DNA from: Dimorphilus gyrociliatus
Taxonomy: Eukaryota; Annelida; Polychaeta; Dinophilidae
Reading direction: 5' to 3'
NCBI GenBank assembly: GCA_904063045.1
Contig: CAJFCJ010000001.1
Coordinates: 2,053,501 to 2,117,500 of the forward strand
Length of the DNA stretch: 64,000 nt
This document shows positions 22,302 through 34,635 of the stretch, one piece after another. A program made the position numbers and the translations under genes. A model generated the notes under the pieces. That model ran no database searches. It worked only from the letters and a program-made list of their open reading frames with translations, and was not told where the DNA came from. Numbering within the stretch: the stretch's first letter is position 1; every line of letters starts with the position of its first letter.

Positions 22302-25300
22302 TTAAGGTACACTAGGTAAGGGTCGATTTTGAAGAGGAAAATTCAAAATGAGGCCATTTCCGTCTTTCTTAAAACCCATTGTTCCCGTTTGACCCACAGC
22401 AACTTTAATAAATTTTTGATTTCCATTTACCATACAAGATGGTTGTTGGTCAACTCTTAAATTTAACGTCTTCTTAGTGATGTTCATAGTTGCTGTTGAA
22501 AGAACACCTATTAAATGACCAACTCTTTCTTCGTTTGTATCCAAGCAAACAACGTAGTCGTTTTGAGTGTCAGTATGAATAATGGCTAATTGATCTTCGC
22601 CCGGAGTAATAGTCATACCGGTAACACCAGAAATCTGTTGTCCGGCTTTAATAACTTTAAAAGAGTTACAATCCAGACGGTAAATAACACGCTCCGTTAT
22701 TAAGAGCACTCTTCTATTGCTCTGATTTCTATGGTTAGTTTTGTAAGCAAAGCAAGCAAAAAGAATATCTCCACAATTATCTTTCATGCGAAGTATTGAA
22801 TGGCGTTGTAAAAGGCTTCTGTTATTACCATTTTCCAAAGCAATGTAATTCTTATGCCAAGGTCTATTTAATCCCCACTCTTTTCTTCTTCTGTCTAACA
22901 AATCGTATGTTAAGCACTTCATTTTTAATTCTTCCATAGACAAGGAATCTGGTTTCTCTTTTAGTTTCATTTTGGCCCAAAACTGTTGATGGAGATTTTG
23001 TGCAATTTGCAACCATTTGGCTAAGGAAGGCGGAGCTGACGGCCATGCCGCATTTCTCATATAATTTTCATGTTTCATTGAACGCACCATTTGGAACATC
23101 TTGCAGACTTTGAGTATGTAAGAACGTAATTTATATTTTCTATATGTTCCAACAATTTTTGTGGCGGCTAACGTTCTCTTATATCGTTTACGAGCAAGAG
23201 CTGCTCTAGTAACCTATCATGAAAAACAAGTTTATAGCGAGATCTTAAATTAAATTGTTCATAAATACTTACTGTCTGGAGTAAAATGACCAGACCAGGT
23301 ATACTCTCTTGTCTTTTAGTCTCCAAAGTAAACACAGTCTGAGGTGTTTTAATAAACACTTTGGTCTTTCCTAGCTGAACGTCACTTGCAAGATTATGAC
23401 TATTTAATATTTTAATAACACCATCTCTTGGGTCTGATCTCCAGACTGGCCAAGTATCTTTGCATAGCATCTTGTATCTGCTCACAAATAGATCAATTTT
23501 CTGGCGAAATGCGAAACCAGCTCTTCTAACTCTAACATTTTCTAATAGCCCTAAGTATTCAACTTGATGTTGAACTCGTTCCTCGTTAAACTGACTTGAA
23601 CTTTTCGTTTCGTTGGGTTTAATGCAACGAACATAATAGGGTTCTTTTGATTTTAGTGTATTCACCAAATTGAACATGGACTCCTTAAACGTCGTACCAG
23701 CTGTAGGAGGTCTTTTATTTACTTCAGCAAGCTTTTGTTTCCCTTCAGGCCACATGTTTTTAACAATAGGATCTCTAGAATTATATAAAAGCCTTTTAAA
23801 ATCTTGGAAGAGCAAATCTTTATTTTTATCCATAAAGCCAACAGCTTTATAAGTTACATGGCCAGCGTAGTGTTGAATCTTGAAATCTTCGTCAGGTTGC
23901 AAACTCTTATCGGCTTTCGATAAAGCTCTTGAGGTGTAATGTTTATGAGAGGAAAGATGTTTGTTCATATTTTCTAAAAAGTGCTTGTCTTTAACGTTTC
24001 CTGCCATAAGGCAACATTCGTCCAGCAAGGCAATAATACCAGTTCTTGAAGTATCAATTAAGCTGCATATAACAGAGTTGTCAAAATAATCGACGTGGAC
24101 CCACCCAATACCTTCTGATTCATATTCAGCCTGTTCCTGTTGGAGTACTAGTTGAATGAAAAGCTGTTGCAGTTTCTCATTGCAGTAATTAATGCAAAAC
24201 TGCTCAAAGCTATTGTTGTCAAATATTTCGAAACCATAGATATCCAGCACTCCAATGACCGTGGCTTTGGAATGTAATTCTCCCCTGCCATTAGGTACTT
24301 TCATAGCCTTATTCACACCACTAACTATGAAAGTAAATAAGCGTTCATACAAGGCTTTAGCAAAAGCATCCCTTGCATAAACTGCATGATCAATGGAATG
24401 TCCTTTAGCAATAATATCTCCTCCACCTGAAACAGTTCTTGAAGTTAAGGTTTTGATTGCATCGCCTTCATCAACACTCAATAGATCAGCTAATTTTCTT
24501 ACGCCTGCCTTAGACGTGGACTTTAATTCGCATTCGTCATTATCCTTTTCCTCGTAATCAATATTCCCCAAATGAAGGACCGCAGCAACCATTCGCCAAA
24601 TGGTTTTTTTCTGTTCTTTTGAGAATCCAGTAACCCCAAGCGCGGCTTGAACTTGTTGAAAATCTGTTTTATCATCGATTGAAGCCACCTGTGAAAGATT
24701 TCAAAAAGTTGAAAAAAATAAAAAAACCATTAATACTTTATATTTAGTATTTTCTTATATGATATGAAAAAAAAAGCTAGAAAGGCGAAAAAGAGTAGTT
24801 TGTTAGTATTGTAAATATTTAATCTAATTATCTCGATAAACCAATCGATTATTCAGCACGGCAAACCACTTATGACAATGGTAGCGAAAACTGCTACTGA
24901 TTACAGGTGAAAATATTTATAAGCTTATAAAACAAAACAGAAAAGTATTTAAAAAAAAACTCTATTCGTATAGCAATTGAATTAGATTACCAATAGAGAA
25001 AGTTATAATATATATAATATAAATATAATATAGGCTTAAAAACTATTAGGCCCAAATAGAAAAAAATTCCAACAAGAATAAAAATATTTTCATACAGAGA
25101 GTTTCCCCTCCCCCCTCCCCTAATTAGTCATTATATAATATAGACTAAATTATCAATTATATCAATAGAAATTATATTGTTTAATATTTATCTATAGGCC
25201 TATTGACATATACATATATTTTCTGTAGATAGTATATAGCTAGTCAACGTGCTGATATACATATATATTGTGATACAAATATTCTGCTATCTTTTGTTAA

Positions 25301-25985
25301 GGATAGTTGTTCTTTAAATGACAATAAAAGAATATTAAAAAGAGAGAGAGGAAAAAAAATGAAAATGTTACATTCTCTTTAAAATATTCAAAACTACATT
25401 TTATCATGCTTAAACGTATTGTAAAATAAATGGTTATTAAACATGCTTTCCGTTGATTAAAACTCACATGAAGTCCATCTATATACAAGTCGGGCTGCGA
25501 TTAGATTAAAGTAACAGATATAGAAAGAGAGAATAGTTTTACTACAGACTGCTTAAGTTAAGATATCACTAATAAAAACCAAAGAAAAAGAATTATTTTT
25601 TTTAGCATTTAAACAATCAAGGAAGTTTTTTTCTTCCAGATTAAAAGATAATTATTAATATATAACACAATTTTAATATATTAAGAGTTTATATATAGTG
25701 ATGATCCGTTTTGTATGCATGTTAATAGCAAAAGTTTTGTCAAAAGATAGTGAGAAAGAGAAGAAAGGAACAAAATATAGATGTGTAATACGCATTAGCG
25801 CATTCCTTAAATATCTATTTTGTTATACTAAAATTTTAAGCAACAGCCTGTGGTTTAGCTGCTTTTTTTTTTTTTTAGATTTTAGTCATTTTTTTTTTAC
25901 CGTATATGTGGCAGAGTCATCTTCTGAAATCCAAGTTGACCTTCGAGCATTGACTATCTAGAGTCATGCAAATATTTCATATATA

Positions 25986-26041
<56 letters not shown>

Positions 26042-27306
26042 CATGTATACTGTGTTTTAAAATGAGTTTATGTGTTTTTTATACAAATATGGGTATATGA
26101 TATTTACACTATATAAATAAAAAAATAGCGTTACAATTTACGTAATCTAGTAAATGCCAAATTAGGTGTGGTTTTTTTTATCGTTGGATCATACAAAATA
26201 TTTTTAAACTACTACGCAATATTAGTCATACCTTAGTATCCCCTTGGTTCAAATAATGATAGACCTGCGGCTCTTTTGATAGGCCTAATTCGCTTAAAAT
26301 AGCCGAATCCGCTCCAAACAATAGCTGATAAAAAGAATGAAAATTACGCTCTCCCTTCTGTTGCTTGACCACACGAGATTTTTCTAATAGAAAATTATCG
26401 ATATGTCCCCCAACTGGGTCTGCTTTAAAATCAAAGTTTATATCCATATACTTTCCAAATCGTGAGGAATTGTCATTTCTATTGGTTTTAGCATTGCCAA
26501 AAGCTTCGAGTACAGCATTGGAATTTAACAAAATGTTAGTAACTCGTCGAACTTCACCCTGACCACTAACACCTGTTACTTCACTTATATATCGCATTAT
26601 AATCTTAGAAGCCTCAGTTTTACCAGCCCCACTTTCACCGGAAATAACAATACAAGTATCCCTTCCCCGTCTTTTCATAGCCTTATAAGCAGCATCAGCA
26701 ATAGCAAAAATATGTGGTGGCCTCTCATAGCTATAAAAAAGAGATTATTTCGTAAAGAAACAAAACTTTTATTATACTTTCAAACAATTGTTTGAAAGTT
26801 TCATTTCAAGTACTTACATTTCGCGGCCTTTGTACATATTAACAAAGTTTTTATCATACATTGCCACTTGTTCATAAGGGTTAACCGAAACGACCACTTC
26901 ACCGATGTAGGTGTAGACTTTTTTATTAGCATGCCTAATTTGGTAACATATGTAATTAACACATTTTTATGATTTCATACTTGATTGAACACTTTTTTTT
27001 ATTACTGTTTTGAATTTATTAAGTTTATATTTTAGTCACAAACCACAATTGATATTATAATTAAACTCTTAAATTTTGTTATCAAGGTATAATTTAATTT
27101 AATGACTCAATTTTCGTTTTCATTGAGACGAGATAACAGGGGGAAAATCAATTATTTCGGTCTTGACACAATAAAAATCACTCAATCAGAAACTGTTTGG
27201 ATACAAACCTTATCCGTAAATTATCAATGAACGACTGAACATTGATATCTTTTAATAAAATAAAATCCGAAATACCAAAATCTTCATCGAGAAAACTGCC
27301 CGCCAT
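22302..27306 (-). CDS. MYO1D: Class I myosin, Myo1D (Drosophila Myo31DF) type
   Basis: Exons complement(22302..23213, 23273..24688, 26232..26730, 26818..26934, 27209..27306); phases close to 1013 aa (human MYO1D 1006). The motor domain shows [15 protein letters not shown]-loop GESGAGKTE, switch [11 protein letters not shown] and switch II DIYGFE, with [11 protein letters not shown] and [13 protein letters not shown] at the converter side. The neck has IQ-like basic sequence ([21 protein letters not shown]). A TH1 membrane-binding tail follows, starting about residue 745. Myo1D-class motors bind acidic membranes and set left-right chirality in Drosophila and vertebrates. The third intron is 1543 nt and holds a long TA repeat; the other introns are below 280 nt. 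Confidence 0.95.
24689..26231 (-). other. Long intron of Myo1D with simple repeats
   Basis: 1543-nt intron interrupting the motor domain between residues GDTK and VASIDDK. It is strongly AT-rich. Its largest landmark is the (TA)n tract at 25988-26036. ORFs in it (25297-25488, 25698-25961) are not credible coding regions. Confidence 0.75.
25988..26036. repeat. (TA)n microsatellite, about 49 bp
   Basis: Uninterrupted dinucleotide tract within the long Myo1D intron, likely polymorphic in length. Confidence 0.95.
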
Positions 27307-27814
27307 TTTGAACGTGAATATTTCACCTTTTACACTGTTCAACCCAGTTTTTACTCCTGAGGTAAGTTAATGAAAGTTCTTGCTGGAAAATATACGGCCG
27401 GCAAGTCGAAGGAATATCACACATATAAGTTTATAATTTATACGGATGTATTTATATTCGTGTGTCAGTAACAAAAAAGCGGCCTGCAGATCGATTAGAT
27501 AACAGGCCAAGCAAATACTGCTGCAATAAAATTTAGTTACTTTCACAATCATTTACTCTCTCATTTTTTCATTGTTTCCAAAGTTATGTCCCTATAAATC
27601 AACGACAATTGCTTTCACGATAATGATTTTCTTACAAAAAAAATATTATGTACAGAGCCATCTGGCTTTGAATGTATTTTTGTCATTCTATAAAATGTTG
27701 CTTCGAAAAAAAAATACACTGAATGCTGCTTTTTAATGGGTTTAAGGTCCAGTGAAATGATAAATATGGAAATGAAAATTCTATTTCGATTGAGCAACGT
27801 TCGTGACTCTAAAA
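27307..27814. other. Spacer upstream of Myo1D
   Basis: 508 bp between the Myo1D start and the stop of the next minus-strand gene. It should contain the Myo1D promoter. No supported exon; short ORFs at 27367-27552 and 27615-27797 look random. Confidence 0.5.
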
Positions 27815-28305
27815 TTACGAAGCTGGCTGGTACGCTCGTTTCATCACATAGGCTTCTTCGACGTAATCTTCCAATGCTCGTATTTCGTCAATTAATTGCT
27901 CGTTAGTAATAGAATCGTCTATCAAGCATTTTACGATTAATCTAGGTATCGTTCCTTGGTAAGTTTGTTCATTCACAAATTCTTTCCATTGTACACCATC
28001 AATCTCTAGTCTTCTTATTTGCAAGTTGAGGTCTTCCAGGCGTATCATAGGATCATTAGGTACAATTGAGAGGGTAATTAAGACTTTTGACGGTGGCTCC
28101 CTTGTATCGATACCTTCGTCACTTTCATTATCACTGTACGGGCATGCAACTTTCTTTAATCACAAAAAACAACATAGGAAGACATCAACGAAATTAAAGA
28201 TCTCGTTAAAAATAGATAATAGTTTTTCTAAAAATGCTGCATTTCTATGAAAAGTAACAATTTTAAAACGTACCCCGCAAAATTTTGAACTGGTAACATT
28301 GCCAT
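27815..28305 (-). CDS. Unrecognised 124-aa protein, two exons
   Basis: Exons complement(27815..28153, 28270..28305), phase 0. The second exon alone supports 112 aa. The first gives MAMLPVQNFAGY; its donor (GTTTTA) is weak and an adjacent GTACGT does not keep frame, so the 5' end is tentative. Visible parts are an acidic stretch (SDNESDEGID), a beta-rich middle (SKVLITLSIVP) and a helical C-terminal half (MIRLEDLNLQIRRLEIDGVQW; IDEIRALEDYVEEAY). No Cys, no membrane segment. It looks like a small folded alpha/beta or helical-bundle protein. I do not recognise a family. Divergent from CFAP68 (366 bp). Confidence 0.6.
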
Positions 28306-28671
28306 GAGACTCCGAACGAGTATTTTCTCAGTGCGTCCGGGGCTTACCCGGATTTTCGAGATTGTTCACAAAATTTGCTTACGTAAGCACACTTGTCTGG
28401 TCACGTGACTAACTTGATAAAATAATTTCCAAAAATGTAGTAAATAACATCTTTTATTAATATATAGGTTGAACCATAAGGAAAAACTGAAAATTAACTA
28501 CTAAATACGAAAATATCATGTTGCTAGCCAACAAGAAAATGGCGGTAAAAACAAGTTCATAGGCATACAGAATCCACTAAGATATTTTAGTCGTAGCCAA
28601 CAGCACTAGTGTTTAACAAATCGGCAAAGAATTAGAATCAATAGCAATCAGCACAGATCAAATTTATAAAA
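28306..28671. promoter_or_regulatory. Divergent intergenic region 124-aa gene/CFAP68
   Basis: 366 bp between divergent starts, presumed to hold both promoters. Contains TACGTAAGC- and TCACGTGAC-like palindromic words (about 28380-28408); the second is E-box-like. Function not shown. Confidence 0.45.
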
Positions 28672-29181
28672 ATGAGTAATAACGCAAGCTGGTCAGTCGC
28701 TTATGATGGCAATAATCTTAACCAACCTGGTTGGAGCTGCACAACAAATGAAGGACTCTACAGAAAAGGGGTTTTAATTGGAAATTGGAGCGAAGAAAGA
28801 GCCGACGTAGATCATGTTAGAATACCAAAGAGACTGCCTTCGGCTTATGATCATTACTACAAAACCATCTACAAAACTACATATTCCAAAGAGCCTACAA
28901 AGGTGCCGGACACTCTTATAGGTCAGAAAAAGAGATTTCCTAATGCTTACCCACACCACCAACCAGAACTTGATACACCTGAGCTGCAGTTTCGGGCTAA
29001 CACTTGGGAAACGACTCAAAGGGCTGATTACTTACATCCGGACTTAAAAAGAACGATATTGATCCCGAGCAATTCGCTAGTCGTTACAAAGACGGAAACA
29101 CCACAACCAACTGCCCAATACACACCAAAAGGATCACACTGCTGCAATCCTGCACCAACTGTTATACCTGCGACATACTAA
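28672..29181 (+). CDS. CFAP68: CFAP68 (C11orf1) homologue, axonemal microtubule inner protein
   Basis: Single-exon 169-aa protein. The core matches human CFAP68: GWSCTTNEGLY then GNWSEER, LPSAYDHYYKTIYKTTYS, and HHQPELDTPE followed by a WETTQRADY segment. CFAP68 binds inside the ciliary doublet microtubule. The C-terminal 50 residues are Pro/Thr-rich and extend beyond the human protein. No signal peptide or membrane segment. The start follows AAAA at the ATG. Confidence 0.85.
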   Translation: MSNNASWSVAYDGNNLNQPGWSCTTNEGLYRKGVLIGNWSEERADVDHVRIPKRLPSAYDHYYKTIYKTTYSKEPTKVPDTLIGQKKRFPNAYPHHQPELDTPELQFRANTWETTQRADYLHPDLKRTILIPSNSLVVTKTETPQPTAQYTPKGSHCCNPAPTVIPATY

Positions 29182-29516
29182 ACCGCTAAAATCTATCATC
29201 AGTATTGTAACTACTCAGAATTTGTGTTGTTTGTCTTTCTTCTCTCGGTTTACGTCAGTATTATCACCGAAAAGATATTATCAGCATTATGTACACATTA
29301 TGCAGTATTTCTATGAGTGTATTCAGATATTTTGCAGTGCTTTATGAAATATAATTTTTTTTGAGTGAGACAAAGCACCAGTAAGATTTTAGAAAACGCT
29401 CACAGCCAATTGATTATTAAGCAATTATTAAGATTAAGCTGCGGTTAACATCAAGAGTATACTTATTTATAATGGATTCGACTTCTGTCGGATAACAAAT
29501 AACAAATGTAACGATT
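29182..29516. other. Convergent 3' spacer CFAP68/PLA2G15
   Basis: 335 bp of AT-rich sequence between the two stops, presumably both 3' UTRs. Nothing else recognised. Confidence 0.5.
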
Positions 29517-31093
29517 CTAAAATCTATCTCTTTCTGTCTCAGATTTCACCACCAATTTTAGAATATAATCAATAGCAGAAGCGTCATGTAAAATACCCAA
29601 ATGGTCTGTTTTATTATATTGTCTGTGGAATACAGGAGGCCCATTCATTTTTTGCCATTTTAAACAACCATGAAGGGACCTTAAATTTACTGTACCATCT
29701 CCGTCACCATATATAACGTCTGGCTGATAATTATACCACTGACTAGGAGCATAACGAAAGCTTGCTGGTGTGTCTACTCCTACGCCGTGTAAACAATGAA
29801 CTTCAACACCTGGATGATCTAATTTTTTGATTAAAGGCTCCGTGTCTTTTCTCATTTCCCAAGCGTCTGTATAATTAACGTCTTTTAAAAATTTCTGATA
29901 GTCTGCGACAGTATAATTATATTTTGGAGCATAAATTAAAACTTCATCTTTCCTCCAGAAAGTATCGTACGGCATTAGCCATGCTGAACTGGGTATTGAG
30001 CGTTGAAAAGACCTGACGGACAATGGATTAACAATATAAACATGCAGGTTATCACCCGAAGCTAAAAGACGTAAAGCTTTGACAGCACCCCCCCAAGGAG
30101 AAGCAAGTGTCACAAGTCTTGCAATGTAAGTCTTTTTCCAAGCCGCTGTTTGCTTTTTCAAAAAATAATAGCCAACCGGATTGCCCATACTATGTCCGAT
30201 AAGGGTTACGGGAGTATTGTTGTTCATGGTATATGTCTCTTCTATTAGTCTTTTCATGTCACTTAATAGATTTTTCATTTCGTCTGGTAGATAAGAATTT
30301 TATGTTTTTATATGGTATAAATTCTCTAATCGTAACAGTTAAAGTTGAGAGAAAAAATACCCACTAGGTGCTTTACGAAAGTCAAATGGAACACCCCTTA
30401 CATTTAGTCCTCGTTTATAGCCTAGCTTTTTCACTAATGCGTTCACTATTGATGAATAATAAGCAGCTAAGGAAACAAATATGATGGTTTAGCTACAATT
30501 CAATTGTAAAGAAGAATACTTTAAATTGAAATTACTTAGACTATAGCGGCTAGCGTCTAAATATTCAATAGTGGAGGTATTTCCAAAGTCAGTCACCTTA
30601 ATTTCAACTCCTTCAGTATTTCTCGTTGTTCGAGTTTTGCGATCGTAAATCAATCTGTATCAAAACGTAAGTAAGACATTTATCAAATTGCGCAGTTTGT
30701 GTCTAATATGCAGTTTACTTCATATAATCAGCGAAACAATCAACCAGAACTGGAGGAAAAAATTCTAAATTTAGCCATAAATCAAACCATGATGATTTTT
30801 TCAAGCAAACAACATGTGGTACTTTAGGCTCGTTAAGACGAGCTTGGAGCTGACTCCCTCCGTCTCCAGGAACTACAATAAAGCAAGTCAAAATATATCA
30901 CTCGTGATAACACATTTAACATCTTTATCAACTTAAACAACAAACGAATGTATTTATACATTTCTAACTTACTTAAAATTACAGGTGATTTTCTGACATT
31001 ACTCTTAAAGAGTAAACGTTCGGAGGAGACCTTTACAGGCCAGAAAATCAAAAAAATTAAGAGGAGGGAGTTTGCAATAACAGTTGACCTCAT
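29517..31093 (-). CDS. PLA2G15: Lysosomal phospholipase A and acyltransferase (PLA2G15/LCAT family)
   Basis: Exons complement(29517..30283, 30365..30466, 30536..30654, 30719..30872, 30973..31093); phases close to 420 aa (human 412). A signal peptide (about residues 1-24) is followed by VILIPGDGGSQLQA across the first splice, then the WFDLWLNLE lid region and PFDFRKAPNE. The catalytic Ser is in GHSMGN (about S197), the Asp in YGDGDGTVN and the His in KTDHLGIL, so the triad is complete. Sequons (NYT, NKT) support a glycosylated lumenal enzyme. The family deacylates phospholipids and transacylates ceramide at acid pH in lysosomes. Confidence 0.95.
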
Positions 31094-31600
31094 AGTTCTG
31101 ACGTAAACTGGTTAATTATAATTAAGCCCTATATCTATTGTGAGTATCACAAACCATACACATATAGATAATTAACTATTATTGCCATACGTTGTGCTCT
31201 TATGTGTTTTGCAAAACATAAGAGGTTTCGTGATTGGTTAGAAAAATCGTCTGCTTGAAAGCATTTAAACAAAATACTCCAAAAGTTTAAGCAAATAAAG
31301 CATTGAAAGTTTAAAGGGTGAGACCTGTGCGAATTTACTGTCCCCAATAGATAAGAAGAAAGATAATAGGAAAAGGAAAGATATGTCTTATCAGTTTCAG
31401 TTAATTACTTCAGATAAAAAAAGTTTGGATAGATCAGAGATAATATAACTCGGAGCAAACAGATATATGCTTTATGAGCTGCTATCGAATTTGTGATAAT
31501 TATTAGCTTTACAAAAAATTGCTGTAATTTTATTGATTTCATGGAATTGTATAGTTAGATACGACTCTTAAGGTTTAATAGTTTGAATATAAAACAAAAG
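31094..31600. other. Spacer upstream of PLA2G15
   Basis: 507 bp between the PLA2G15 start and the EFHC stop; should contain the PLA2G15 promoter and the EFHC 3' UTR. No supported coding exon. Confidence 0.5.
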
Positions 31601-34125
31601 TTAGCAAGCGTTGTTTCCACTGCTGAAGAGATCCGCTAGCATCTTTTCGGCATTAATACGACTGACGTCAGTTTTCTTCTTTCCTCCAACAAAATCTTCA
31701 GTACTGTCAGCAGCAACAGATTCCGGTACGGGACACTTTCTCCAATTGATTAGTGTTACAAAGTTGCAATAGTCGATCAATCCTTGCTCATTTTCCGGTA
31801 AATGTGCTATCAAAGCTCCGAGTAGTTCAGTTTGAATTGGAACTCGGAGAGATCTACAGGCTGTTCTAATTTCATCTCGGGAAATGAATCCAGTTCTATT
31901 CCTATCCGTATAAACACATTGGTCAGCTAGAGCCTCGAAATTTTCAAAGTTGGCTCGGTTCAATTGAGCTTGTGCTTTTGCTACTAATCTCTCCAAATTT
32001 TCATTGTTGGGTCTTTCATTTCCAATCGAATAATACCTTGCCAAAGATAAGATTTGATGAGGAGTTGGTCGGTTATTAGGACCAAGGGCAGACTGAATGG
32101 CAGAAGCGAAACTTTCATAGGACATAGTGTTTTGAAACATGGGTAAGCTGTTGCCATTGGCAACTCCGGCTTCATGTAAAGCTGACATTAGCGAGCCGGC
32201 GCTGGCATAGGGAAATTCTCTAGAGTTCGACTCCATATAAGCTAGGGCATATTCATCTGCATCAATAAGTTCAAAGTAGAAATTATGAATCTGTGGAAGA
32301 CGTCAATAAGTGATTAAAAACAACCAGATTTCACTATTTTTTTATTTTACTTACGTTGACACAAGCACCAATAAACATATCTGATGCTTTATAATACTCT
32401 GGGAAGTCTACGCCGTACCTTTCTTGACCTGGTTTTTTTACTCTGCCTCTCTCTAAGAATTTACCCCCTGACACTCCAGTGTTCTTTTGTGGTGGTTCGA
32501 AAACCAAAAGAGTGTCGTCAGCCAAAAAGTAAGAGATGATGAAACGTCTTTCCTTATTAATCGGATCATCTGTCTGCATAATAGCCAGGAAACGGAGAAC
32601 ATTGGAATCTAAACCTTTTCTGTCCTTATCCATAAACTAAAAAGATAATGGTATTAGTGTGTAAATGAAGACATTATCATAATAAAATGGTACAAACTTT
32701 AAGAAAGTCCTTTTTGGGTGGTCCTGGATCCAAATGGAGACAATTTTGTAGTGAATCCTCTTCCGTGCCAAATCCGTTGTAAGGAGGATATTGTCTGGTT
32801 GTCTTTATAGGCTGATTTTTTTCTAGTGTAATCGGACTGAAGTCATCTAAACGGACAAAGAATTGATTTTAAAAAAGATCTCAAATGCGATTTTTTACAC
32901 TAACTTATTCCATATTTTGTGTTGTAGTATTCCTTAGTGAAATCGTCACAGCTCAATAGTTTAAATTTTCTTCCCCAAACATTAACCTCTGCTCCTATGC
33001 ATAAATCTTGATCTGAATAGTATTGAATGTTGACAGCTCCTGTCTTTAAACTGTCCAAAATATATCGTCCACCATGTCCCATTGGACCAAAAACGTTTAA
33101 GACTGTTCTATCGGTATGTTCTCCCGGTTTAAGCAATGGTATAACGTCTTTTGGTAGTTTGCCTCTTCTCAGGAAGACGGAAGTTGAGTCCCTACCTGCA
33201 TTTGGGGGAATTTTCTCACGAATCTCAATGGTATCGTCCGCTAAGAAATAATGAAGAACCATATCGCGATGATCTCCAAACATAGCTCCAGTGTCATCCC
33301 AAAAGCAATCAAATCTAAGAACATGCCTATCGTGATCGAGAAATTGTTTAAGAGTATCCTTTTTCTCATAAGGTCTAAGCGGTTGCATGGATTCATCAAG
33401 AGCTTTTCTGTGGTTCATGTAAGGATCATCTGGTATCATTACAGGTTGTCCAATGTCGACACCCATCTTCTTCAGGAAATTTGCTGTAAATTGGTCACAG
33501 TCCGTCATCTTGAAATGACGAGAGTAAAGAACAATTTCGTTTCCCACGTTTAGATCTTCAACGGTGTAAAACTCATCATCGTGCGGAGCTGGTTTTGGTA
33601 TTCTATGTCGCTTGATGATTGTTCCTTGAGGGATTCCTGCATTTCTTAGTCTATTAAATTCAAGTTTTGATTAAGCTTTTAGCCATGTTAGAAAAAAGTT
33701 ACAAAACTGTACCAACCTTGGTTCAACAACTTGTAAACTATCGTCTTCTAAGTAAAAGAGAATTTTACACTTACGAACTCTGTATCTCTCTTCTCTTCTC
33801 TCATTTATGGCCTCTTGATAATAAGCATCAAAGCTCAACACTTGTTTATCAAAAGCTACAAATGCAGGAACAGCACTTCCACTTCCTCTCGGAATTGCCG
33901 AATGTTTTGGTGGTGGTTTCTTCCACGACAGAGGTTCCCCTCCAACTCCAGGCTTAAAGTCTCCAACATCCATCGCAACCTCATTTTTTACATCGAAATG
34001 GTGCGACAAGTGGTATTTAGTTTTTCCGAGCTGATATATTTCAGATTTCAAAATCAACATCTTTAAAAATTATTAATACTTACATTTCTATCGAATTGAT
34101 TCCCAGGTAGGAAAGGCAAAGCCAT
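31601..34125 (-). CDS. EFHC1/EFHC2 homologue (three DM10 domains, EF-hand)
   Basis: Exons complement(31601..32290, 32355..32636, 32698..32846, 32905..33650, 33717..34030, 34084..34125); phases close to 740 aa, closer to EFHC2 (749) than EFHC1 (640). It starts MALPFLPGNQF like EFHC1 (LPFLPG). Three DM10 domains are recognisable by repeated cores: VAFDKQVLSFDAYYQEA with FYLEDDSLQVVEPR; VLRFDCFWDDT with HYFLADDTIEIRE; VLRFLAIMQTDD with SYFLADDTLLVFEPP. The C-terminal region has an EF-hand-like loop (DRNRTGFISRDE). EFHC proteins are microtubule inner proteins of ciliary doublets. Confidence 0.93.
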
Positions 34126-34635
34126 GTTTTTAGTGAACTTATCCTGCAACTAACTTTCGTTCAACTATTAAGCCCAGGAGCTAGACTGTAAACAAGATGT
34201 TGCTATGGTTTGTTGCTATAACTACTTTAAACTGGTTACGGCATTATAGTATATATTCCACATAACAGCGAAACAGAGGCAACCCTCTATTATTTAATTT
34301 TGAAATAAGTAAAAAAACAGCTAAAACTTTTACTACACTTGTATTAAGTAATAAAGTCACAATGAATTTAGCAAAAGTGAACTTTTCTTTTAACTTGTTC
34401 TTTTCTCTTTAAGTCCATTCCACCTCAAACATTCATTTCTATTATATTTATACGCTTAAAATCTTTAGGTAACATAAATTGAATATTCTACTTAACAAAA
34501 GACAAAAATTAAAGATGATTTTTCTGTACCCGAATGTATTACTATTTTTGAACGATGTGTGGGAAATATAATACCGTTTCCGGTTTCGAAAAGTCACATG
34601 GGTAAACAAGTATGGTTGCTGCCTTGAAACTCAAA
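34126..34635. promoter_or_regulatory. Divergent intergenic region EFHC/cathepsin Z
   Basis: 510 bp between the divergent starts, AT-rich, presumed promoters of both genes. No exon seen. Confidence 0.45.
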
